This document shows positions 57,271 to 64,000 of a stretch of DNA of 64,000 nt, one piece after another. The position numbers and the translations under genes were made by a program. The DNA is from Acuticoccus sp965213555 (lineage in GTDB: Bacteria > Pseudomonadota > Alphaproteobacteria > Rhizobiales > Amorphaceae): contig NZ_OZ243890.1 of NCBI RefSeq assembly GCF_965213555.1, positions 3,224,001 to 3,288,000 of the forward strand, given 5' to 3'. Each line of letters opens with the position of its first letter. Position 1 is the stretch's first letter. The notes below the pieces were generated by a model, which was not told where the DNA came from, did not search any database, and worked only from the letters and a program-made list of their open reading frames with translations.

Positions 57271-58791
57271 ATGGACCCCTTCTCCCTCGCCCTCAGCGGG
57301 TTCGCCGAACCGGCGGTGTTCTTGACGCTGGTCCTGTCGGTGGCGGTCGGCCTCACCATCGGAGCGATCCCGGGGCTGTCGGTCAACATCGCCGTCGCGC
57401 TCGCCGTGCCGCTCACCATCTTCATGCCGACCGACCAGGCGCTGGTGCTGCTGATCGGGCTTTACGGTTCGGGCATCTTCGGTGGCTCGGTCTCAGCCAT
57501 CCTGTTGAACGCGCCCGGCACCCCCGCCTCGGCCGCCACCATCTTCGACGGCTTTCCCATGGCGCAACAGGGGCTCGCCACGAAGGCGCTGCGCATCTCG
57601 CTGATCGCCTCGCTCTACGGCGCCACGTTCTCGGTGGTGCTCCTCGTGCTCGTTGCGCCCGAGCTGGCGAACTTTGCGCTGCGCTTCGGCCCGGTCGAGA
57701 TCGCCTCGCTGCTGCTCTTCACCTTCTTCGTCATCGGCATCTTGTCCGGTGCCTCCCTCGCCAAGGGGCTGCTGTCGGCAGCGGTGGGGATGGTCCTTGC
57801 CACCGTCGGGTCCGACCCGATGCTCGGGACGCCGCGCTTCACCTTCGGCGAGACGTCGCTGCTGGACGGGCTCACCTACGTGCCGCTCCTCGTCGGCCTC
57901 TTCGCCCTCGCCGAGATCCTCGACGAGGCGACGCGCGGCTTCGCGCAACCGCTGCGCAAGTTCAGCCTCGGCGCCGAGGACCGCGCGAGGAACCGTGTCA
58001 CTCGCGGCGACATCAGGCGGATCGCCCTTCCAGTCGTCCGTGCGTCGGCCATCGGATCCGCCATCGGCATCCTGCCTGGCATTGGCGCCACCATCGCCTC
58101 GTTCCTCGCCTACGGCGATGCCAAGCGCGCCGCCCGTGACAAGTCCCAGTTTGGCAGGGGCGACGTTCGCGGCGTCGCGGCGTCCGAGAGCGCGAACAAC
58201 GCCGTCGTCGGCGCCACCTTCATTCCGACGCTGGCGCTCGGCATCCCCGGCGACGCGGTGACGGCAATCCTCCTCGGCGCGCTCGTGCTCCAGGGCGTGA
58301 CACCGGGACCGCTGATCTTCGTCACCAACCCGCAGGTGGTCTACACGATCTACCTGGCGCTCCTGTTCGCGACGATCTTGATGGCCGTGCTCGGCTTCAT
58401 CGCCATCCGTCCGCTCGCGATGACGCTCAGGATCCCCAAGATCTACCTGATGCCATCGGTGGCGCTGATCTGCATCGCCGGCGCGTACGTGGCGCGCAAC
58501 AACATCGTCGACGTGTGGGTGATGTTCGGGGCGGGCATCCTCGGCTTCGTGTTCAACCGCACGGGCGTTCCGGTGGCGCCGCTCCTCATCACGTTCATCA
58601 TCACGAGGCCGTTCGAAGAGGCGCTGCGCCAGGCGCTGACCCGCTCGCAGGGCTCGTTCGAACCGTTCCTGACCAACCCGGTGACCCTGTCCCTGGCAGC
58701 GATCGTCGCCGTCGCCTTCACCCTGGCGCTCTGGCGCGACCTCGGGCGCCGCACCGCGTCGTCCCCTGACAAGGAGCATGGCAATGGCTGA
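57271..58791 (+). CDS. TTT transporter large permease, TctA family
   Basis: The 506-residue polytopic protein has GLTIGAIPGLSVNIAVALAVPLT and GIFGGSVSAILLNAPGTPASAATIFDG early. Late in the sequence it has AASESANNAVVGATFIPTLALGIPGDAVTAILLGALVLQGVTPGP. These mark the TctA family. Its last codons overlap the start of the dehydrogenase gene, linking the importer translationally to a metabolic enzyme. Confidence 0.93.
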   Translation: MDPFSLALSGFAEPAVFLTLVLSVAVGLTIGAIPGLSVNIAVALAVPLTIFMPTDQALVLLIGLYGSGIFGGSVSAILLNAPGTPASAATIFDGFPMAQQGLATKALRISLIASLYGATFSVVLLVLVAPELANFALRFGPVEIASLLLFTFFVIGILSGASLAKGLLSAAVGMVLATVGSDPMLGTPRFTFGETSLLDGLTYVPLLVGLFALAEILDEATRGFAQPLRKFSLGAEDRARNRVTRGDIRRIALPVVRASAIGSAIGILPGIGATIASFLAYGDAKRAARDKSQFGRGDVRGVAASESANNAVVGATFIPTLALGIPGDAVTAILLGALVLQGVTPGPLIFVTNPQVVYTIYLALLFATILMAVLGFIAIRPLAMTLRIPKIYLMPSVALICIAGAYVARNNIVDVWVMFGAGILGFVFNRTGVPVAPLLITFIITRPFEEALRQALTRSQGSFEPFLTNPVTLSLAAIVAVAFTLALWRDLGRRTASSPDKEHGNG

Positions 58792-59674
58792 TCCGATCGG
58801 CTTCATCGGCCTCGGCGTGATGGGCGCCGGCATGGCGCGCAACGTCATGAAGGCCGGCTTCCCGCTGGTCGTCACCACGTCGTCGCCGCAGAAGGCCGAG
58901 GCGTTCCGCGGCGAGGGAGCCACGGTGGTCGCAACGCCGTCGGACGTCGCCGCGGCGGCCCGCATCGTCGTCACCTGCGTGCCCGACGGCGAGGCGCTGA
59001 CCGTCGCGGTCAGCGGCGACAACGGGCTGGCGAGCGCCCCATGGACGGACGGCCTCCTCATCGACTGCTCCACCATCGCGCCGTTCGAGGCGAAGGACGT
59101 CGCCGCACACGTCGCGTCCGCCGGTGCGCGAATGATCGACGCGCCGGTGTCGGGCGGCGCGAAGGGAGCGAGCGAGGGCACGCTCACCATCATGGTCGGA
59201 GGCGAGGAGGCGGACGTCGCGCGCGCCTGGCCCGTCCTGGACGCGATGGGCAAGAACATCCACCACGTGGGCCCGATCGGCGCGGGGCAGACGCTGAAGG
59301 CGTGCAACCAGCTCATGGTCGCCGTCAACCTGATGGGTGCCTGCGAGGCGATCGCGCTGGCCCGCAGCGGCGGCGTCGATCCGCACGTCATGCGCGAGGT
59401 GCTGTCCTCCGGCTCGGCCCGCTCTGGCGTCCTTGAGATGCACGCCAAGCGCTACATCGACAACGCACTCGACGGTGGCTTCCGCGCCGAACTCATGCGC
59501 AAGGACCTCGGCATCGCGGCCGCAGTCGGCGTCCACGAGCGCCGCGCCCAGCCGGCGACGACGCTCGCCCACCAGCTCATGACGGCGGCCTGCAACGCCG
59601 GCTTCGCCAAGCTCGACTCGGCTGCCTTGGGCCTCTTCTACGACGCGATGAACGGCGGAGGGGACGAGGCATGA
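58784..59674 (+). CDS. NAD(P)-dependent beta-hydroxyacid dehydrogenase (3-hydroxyisobutyrate dehydrogenase family)
   Basis: The 296-residue protein has the N-terminal dinucleotide-binding GFIGLGVMGAGMARNVMKAG. It then has the substrate-loop DAPVSGGAKGASEGTLTIMVGG and the catalytic-lysine segment GQTLKACNQLMVAVNLMG. It probably oxidises a beta-hydroxy acid or reduces the matching semialdehyde. The ATG at 58784 is preferred over one at 58778, because AAGGAG lies seven bases before it. It overlaps the TctA gene by eight bases. Confidence 0.92.
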   Translation: MADPIGFIGLGVMGAGMARNVMKAGFPLVVTTSSPQKAEAFRGEGATVVATPSDVAAAARIVVTCVPDGEALTVAVSGDNGLASAPWTDGLLIDCSTIAPFEAKDVAAHVASAGARMIDAPVSGGAKGASEGTLTIMVGGEEADVARAWPVLDAMGKNIHHVGPIGAGQTLKACNQLMVAVNLMGACEAIALARSGGVDPHVMREVLSSGSARSGVLEMHAKRYIDNALDGGFRAELMRKDLGIAAAVGVHERRAQPATTLAHQLMTAACNAGFAKLDSAALGLFYDAMNGGGDEA

Positions 59675-59823
59675 GCGCCGCGTTCCCGTTGCGGCACTGA
59701 CGCGTTGTCGAACCGCGTCCTCACCGCCGCGGGCAATTCGACGAGCGCGCCGTCGTTTTTCGAGGGTGCTCGCAAGCGCATCTGGCTTCGTCTCTCCTTG
59801 CGTCAGCGAAGGGTTTTTGCCGG

Positions 59824-61224
59824 ATGATTGACGACAGCGCACCGCTGGCGGCGAGGATCGCCGCCTGGAGGCTGTCCGACGACACGGTGCTGCCGGACCA
59901 TGTGCGTGCGGATGCAGAGCTGCGCCTTCTCGACACCCTGGGGACCATGATCGTCGGCGCAGCCGAACCGTTGGCGACACCGGTGCGGCAGGTCGCCCTC
60001 GCGATGGGGAAATCGTCGGAAGCGGGCATCATCGGGTCGGAGGACCGTGCCTCGGCCGCTGCGGCGACGCTCGCGAACGGCACCTTCGCTCATGCCACCG
60101 ACTTCGACGACACGCACCAGTCGACCTTGCTTCACCCGAGCGGCCCCGTCGTGGCCGCGGCGCTCGCGATCGCCGAGCGGCAGGGCGCCGACGGTCCAGC
60201 GCTCTTGTCCGCCATCGCCATCGGCAACGAGATCGCCTGCCGGCTGGCGATGGTGGCACCCATGGCCTTCCACACCCGCGGCCTTCATCCGACCGGTGTG
60301 CTCGGGACCTTCGCTGCGGCGGTGGTCGCCGCGCGCCTCCTGCGGCTGAGCGAAAGGGAGGAGGTCCATGCGCTCGGCATCTGCGGCAGCCAGGCGGCCG
60401 GGTTGCTGGAGGCCTTCGCCGACGGCACCTGGGTGAAGACCCTACATCCCGGCTGGGCTGCGCACGGCGGGATCACCGCCGCGCTTCTCGCCGGCGCGGG
60501 CTTCACCGGGCCGGCCACGGTGTTCGAGGGCCGCTTCGGCCTGTTCGCGAGCCATCTCGCGGTCCCCGAGGGCGGCTTCGACTTCGCCGCAGTGACACGC
60601 GACCTCGGCGACGCATGGCAGTACCAGGACAACCACATCAAGCTTTACCCGGCTGCCCACGTCATCCACCCGTTCGTGGATCTCGCCATCGGACTCCACC
60701 GCGATGGCGTCGCGCCGCGCGACATCGCACGCGTCGACCTGCCGATCGCCGACCGCTACGTGCCGGTGGTCGGCGAGCCGCGCGCGGCCAAGGTGGCACC
60801 GCGCACGCCGACCCATGCGAGGGCAAGCCTGATCCACTGCGTCGCCGCGGCGCTGGTCCGCGGCTGGCTCGACAACTCGGCCTTCACAGATGCCGCGGTC
60901 GCAGACCCAGCGGTTCGCGCCCTTGCCGAGCGAACCCACGTCTGCGCCGCCGGGCCATCCTCGCCGGACGGCTTCCGCGGCCACATTCGCGTGACGCTCG
61001 CGGACGACACGATCCTCGAGCGTCGCCTCGATCATCACCGTGGCAGCCGCGCCAACCCCATCACCCGCGATGACGTCGTCGCCAAGTTCATGGCCAATGC
61101 TGCCCCGCTCCTTGCCCCCGGCGCGGGACAACGCGCAGTGGATCTGGCATTCTCGCTACATGCGCCGGTACAGATTTCGCGGCTCTTGTTCGCCTGCCGG
61201 ATCGCCGCCGATCGGGCGGCATGA
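59824..61224 (+). CDS. MmgE/PrpD family protein (2-methylcitrate dehydratase-like)
   Basis: The 466-residue protein has ELRLLDTLGTMIVGA, AATLANGTFAHATDFDDTHQSTLLHPSGPVVAAALAIAE, NEIACRLAM and LHPTGVLGTFAAAVVAARLL. Next comes VKTLHPGWAAHGGITAALLAGAGFTGP, and YQDNHIKLYPAAHVIHPFVDLAIGL in the second half. These are the MmgE/PrpD features. Known members dehydrate 2-methylcitrate or isomerise/decarboxylate related acids (including aconitate-type). It may act on a polycarboxylate imported by the adjacent transporters. It starts 149 bp after the dehydrogenase gene with no other gene between. Confidence 0.9.
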   Translation: MIDDSAPLAARIAAWRLSDDTVLPDHVRADAELRLLDTLGTMIVGAAEPLATPVRQVALAMGKSSEAGIIGSEDRASAAAATLANGTFAHATDFDDTHQSTLLHPSGPVVAAALAIAERQGADGPALLSAIAIGNEIACRLAMVAPMAFHTRGLHPTGVLGTFAAAVVAARLLRLSEREEVHALGICGSQAAGLLEAFADGTWVKTLHPGWAAHGGITAALLAGAGFTGPATVFEGRFGLFASHLAVPEGGFDFAAVTRDLGDAWQYQDNHIKLYPAAHVIHPFVDLAIGLHRDGVAPRDIARVDLPIADRYVPVVGEPRAAKVAPRTPTHARASLIHCVAAALVRGWLDNSAFTDAAVADPAVRALAERTHVCAAGPSSPDGFRGHIRVTLADDTILERRLDHHRGSRANPITRDDVVAKFMANAAPLLAPGAGQRAVDLAFSLHAPVQISRLLFACRIAADRAA

Positions 61225-61258
61225 CCCTCGGATCATCCGCGTCCAGAAGGAGACTGCC

Positions 61259-62224
61259 ATGACACGCCTCAACGCGCCCATGCGCGCGCTCGTCGCCGGT
61301 TTCACGCTCGCCACCGCGTCGGGCTCGGCACTCCCTGCCAAGGCGCAGGATGGCCCAAGCAACATCAGCATCGTGACCGGCAACGCCGGGGGAAGCTTCT
61401 ATCCCGTCGGCGTCGCGATGGCGAAGATCCTATCCGACGAAGGGATCAGCGCGTCTGCCGAGCCCGGGGGCGGCAACTCCAACGTCATGGCGGTATCCCA
61501 AGGGCAGGCGGACATCGGCTTCACCTTCGGCCCGACCGTGACCATGGCGACCGCCGGTGAGGATCCGTTCCCAACGAAGTTCGGTGGCGTCGTCGCGTTG
61601 GCGTCGCTGTACCCCAACTATACTCAGGTCGCGGTCACGACGGAGAGCGGCGTGACCGACATCGCCGACCTGAAGGGCAAGCCTTTCGCCACGCAGGGTC
61701 AAAGCGCGGGTTCCTCCACCTTCTTCCGCATGCTCCTCGAAGCGAACGGGCTGACCGAGGACGATCTCGACATCGTGGTCCGCGGCGGCCCGACCCAGGG
61801 TGCCAACGCGGTCCGCGACCGCACGGCAGTGGGCTTTCAGGCCACCACCGGCTTCCCCAATGCCTCCTTCTCCGAGGCGTTCATCAGCGTGCCGATGAGG
61901 ATTCTTCCGGTCAGCGACGAGGCCGCTGCGGCGCTCGTTGAGGCGAACCCGAGCTTCAGCCGCGCGGTTCTGCCCGCCGGCACCTATCATGGGCAGGACG
62001 AGGACGCGCCCACGGTGAGCGTCGACACCATCCTCATCGTCAACGCCGACATGCCCGAGGAGCACGCCTACCAGATCGTGAAGACGCTGGCGGAGAATGC
62101 CGCCGCCCTCGAACGCTCGACGAACGTGGTGTCCGGCTTCGACGCCGCGCGGATGGCGGACATCAGCGGGATCACCGTCCATCCGGGTGCGGCACGCTAT
62201 TACCGCGAGCAGGGGCTGCAGTAG
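61259..62224 (+). CDS. TAXI-family TRAP transporter solute-binding protein
   Basis: The 321-residue protein has a signal peptide ending PAKAQD, then ISIVTGNAGGSFYPVGVAMAKIL (TAXI signature), AVSQGQADIGFTFGPT, and the late GTYHGQDEDAPTVSVDTILIVNADM and VHPGAARYYREQGL. AAGGAG precedes the ATG at 61259. The fused permease gene starts 27 bp downstream. It is clearly diverged from the TAXI protein at 4425-5363, so a different ligand is likely. Confidence 0.92.
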   Translation: MTRLNAPMRALVAGFTLATASGSALPAKAQDGPSNISIVTGNAGGSFYPVGVAMAKILSDEGISASAEPGGGNSNVMAVSQGQADIGFTFGPTVTMATAGEDPFPTKFGGVVALASLYPNYTQVAVTTESGVTDIADLKGKPFATQGQSAGSSTFFRMLLEANGLTEDDLDIVVRGGPTQGANAVRDRTAVGFQATTGFPNASFSEAFISVPMRILPVSDEAAAALVEANPSFSRAVLPAGTYHGQDEDAPTVSVDTILIVNADMPEEHAYQIVKTLAENAAALERSTNVVSGFDAARMADISGITVHPGAARYYREQGLQ

Positions 62225-62251
62225 AGCGGCGACCGGCGCAGAAGACGTGCC

Positions 62252-64000
62252 ATGACCGGCGAGGTCGTCACCGCATCGACGCCGGAGGATCTTGTGCGCC
62301 GGGGTCTGCGCGCCCTCGCCATCGCGACGTCGGTCGCCATGTCCGCCTACCATGTGGTCACCGCCTACATCGGCACGCCGCAGGCGGAGGTGCATCTGTC
62401 GTTGCATCTCCTCCTTGCGCTGTCGGTGCTGTTCCTCGTCCACGCCTCACAGCGGCGAGGCCCGCACTGTGCGGCGAAGATCTCTCTCGACCTCGGCCTC
62501 GTCGCCGTCTCGGTCGCGTCCACGCTCTACCTCGCGTGGGACCCCAACTACATGATGAACCGCTTCACCTACGTGCAACCCTTGACGCGGCTGGAGATGG
62601 CGCTGGGCGCCGGGCTCCTCATCGTCATCCTCGAGGCCGCCCGGCGGACCATCGGATGGGTGCTCGTCATCGTCCTCGTCTGCTTTCTCCTTTACGCGCT
62701 CTTCGGAAACCTCCTTCCGCCGCCGCTGCATCACAATGGCTTCACGCCGCAGCGGGTGATCGAGCAGTCCTACCTGACACCGGACGGGATCTGGAACCAG
62801 CCGCTCGTCGTCACCGCGAACTACATCTTCCTGTTCGTCCTCTTCGGAAGCCTGCTGCTGTCCTCCGGCGCGGGCACCTTCTTCACGGACCTGGCGAGCG
62901 CGCTCACCCGGCGCAGCGTCGGCGGTCAGGCCAAGACCGCGGTCGTCGCCAGCACGCTCATGGGGATGCTCTCGGGGTCGTCGCCCGCCAACGTGGTCAC
63001 GACCGGCTCCTTCACGATCCCCGCCATGAAGAAGGCGGGCTACAAGCCGACGTTCGCCGCCGGCGTCGAGGCGGTGGCCTCGACCGGTGGCCAACTCACC
63101 CCGCCGATCATGGGCGCGGCTGCGTTCCTGATGGTGGAGTTTGCCGGCGTCTCCTACCTCGACGTGATGAAGGCGGCGGCGATCCCCGCAGCCTTATACT
63201 TCGTCGCGATCTACGCCATGGTGCACTTCGAGGCGCGTCGCCTCGACCTCCAGGCGCGGGCCGATCCGCAGGCCCCGACGGCCTGGCGCGTCCTGCGCCG
63301 CAAAGGCTACCTGCTCCTGTCCATCGTCGCGATGATGTGGGTCCTGTTCAACGGCTACACGCCGACAACGGCCGGGCTCGCGGCGGTGCTGTCGCTCGTC
63401 ATCCTCGTGCCGCTGTTCGATCCGCCGGCCCGCCGGCGGCTCGGTCCGATCCTGCTGACCGCGATGAACGAGGCGCCGCGGCTGATCGCACCCATCACCG
63501 TCGCCTGCGCCATCGGCGGCATCATCGCCGGCATCATCATCCTCACCGGTTTGGGTGTGCGGGTCGCGGACATCATCCTCACCGTGTCCGGCGGGTCGAT
63601 GATCGCCGCGCTTCTCCTCACCATGGTCGTCGCCGTCGTCCTCGGGATGGGGATGCCGACCGCCAGCGCCTACATCGTGCTCGCGGTCCTGCTCGCGCCC
63701 GGTCTCCAGCAGGTCGGCGTGCCGCTGATTGCCGCGCACCTGTTCATCATCTACTGCGCGGCGAAGTCGTCGATCACACCGCCGGTGGCGATCGCCTCGT
63801 ACGCCGCGGCGGCGATCGCCAACACGAACCCGTGGCAGACGAGCCTCGTCGCCTTCAAGCTCGGGATCTCGGCGTTCCTGATCCCCTACATGTTCGTCTA
63901 CGGGCCCGGGCTCCTGTTCGCCGGCTCGGTGGTGGAGATCGCATGGACCACGGTCACCGCCATCGTCGGGATCGTCTGCCTGTCCGCCGCGGCGATCGGT
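62252..64000 (+). CDS. TRAP transporter fused permease, 3' end beyond window
   Basis: An open frame of 583 codons runs from the ATG at 62252 to the right edge without a stop. The N-terminal DctQ-like helices are followed by DctM-type signatures: MGMLSGSSPANVVTTGSFTIPAMK, ASTGGQLTPPIMGAAAFLMVEFAGVSYLDVM and VLGMGMPTASAYIVLAVLL. It is the partner permease of the TAXI protein just upstream. Only the last residues are missing, judging from the 627-residue homologue at 5449-7332. Confidence 0.92.
   Translation, partial: MTGEVVTASTPEDLVRRGLRALAIATSVAMSAYHVVTAYIGTPQAEVHLSLHLLLALSVLFLVHASQRRGPHCAAKISLDLGLVAVSVASTLYLAWDPNYMMNRFTYVQPLTRLEMALGAGLLIVILEAARRTIGWVLVIVLVCFLLYALFGNLLPPPLHHNGFTPQRVIEQSYLTPDGIWNQPLVVTANYIFLFVLFGSLLLSSGAGTFFTDLASALTRRSVGGQAKTAVVASTLMGMLSGSSPANVVTTGSFTIPAMKKAGYKPTFAAGVEAVASTGGQLTPPIMGAAAFLMVEFAGVSYLDVMKAAAIPAALYFVAIYAMVHFEARRLDLQARADPQAPTAWRVLRRKGYLLLSIVAMMWVLFNGYTPTTAGLAAVLSLVILVPLFDPPARRRLGPILLTAMNEAPRLIAPITVACAIGGIIAGIIILTGLGVRVADIILTVSGGSMIAALLLTMVVAVVLGMGMPTASAYIVLAVLLAPGLQQVGVPLIAAHLFIIYCAAKSSITPPVAIASYAAAAIANTNPWQTSLVAFKLGISAFLIPYMFVYGPGLLFAGSVVEIAWTTVTAIVGIVCLSAAAIG

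Overview
The window is very GC-rich DNA, densely packed with genes on both strands. Its only housekeeping block, proS-lolC-lolD-dnaE on the minus strand (12.9-19.9 kb), is an order familiar from Alphaproteobacteria, and the prolyl-tRNA synthetase is the short alphaproteobacterial form. Together with the abundance of TRAP, tripartite tricarboxylate (TTT) and peptide-type ABC uptake systems, this suggests a heterotrophic, Hyphomicrobiales-like alphaproteobacterium. That placement is an inference, because no rRNA or tRNA gene is visible.

Layout. 0-12.8 kb: the 3' end of a glucan biosynthesis gene (opgG type), an orphan branched-chain-amino-acid-type binding protein, a flavin reductase, a PLP aminotransferase, a nu-class-like GST, a TAXI-TRAP transporter, a hydantoinase/oxoprolinase A-B pair, then rpe, mobA and trmO. 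12.8-19.9 kb: the housekeeping block, headed by a 71-codon small membrane ORF with a strong ribosome site and a LexA-like palindrome. 19.9-27.6 kb: a decayed region with two small ORFs, an IS5-type transposase remnant, a 5'-truncated and frameshifted extracellular nuclease/RTX gene, an intact class III aminotransferase, a GlxA-type regulator that appears to carry compensating frameshifts, and a peptide ABC transporter collapsed into a binding-protein/ATPase fusion at a perfect 20-bp palindrome. 27.6-34.3 kb: a TTT transporter with a GlcG-like protein, an old-yellow-enzyme-type reductase and a RidA protein. 34.6-38.3 kb: a DctPQM TRAP system with a lactonase-like metallo-hydrolase.

38.3-51.0 kb is one long minus-strand operon with overlapping or closely spaced genes: binding protein, two permeases and two ATPases of a peptide-type ABC importer, a two-domain CoA-transferase, an acyl-CoA ligase, and a single-chain biotin-dependent acyl-CoA carboxylase (BC-BCCP-CT). 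It reads as a complete import, CoA-activation and carboxylation pathway for an unknown acid. 51.3-64 kb runs in the opposite direction: a TTT set (B-A-C), a CoA-transferase, a second TTT set (C-B-A), a 3-hydroxyisobutyrate-dehydrogenase-type enzyme, a MmgE/PrpD protein, and a second TAXI-TRAP pair whose permease runs off the window end.

In all there are eight intact solute-binding proteins and one broken one in 64 kb, each mostly paired with catabolic enzymes. The window is best read as an accessory catabolic region grown around a small conserved core, with one patch of active decay. No CRISPR array, phage, or toxin/defence system is visible.
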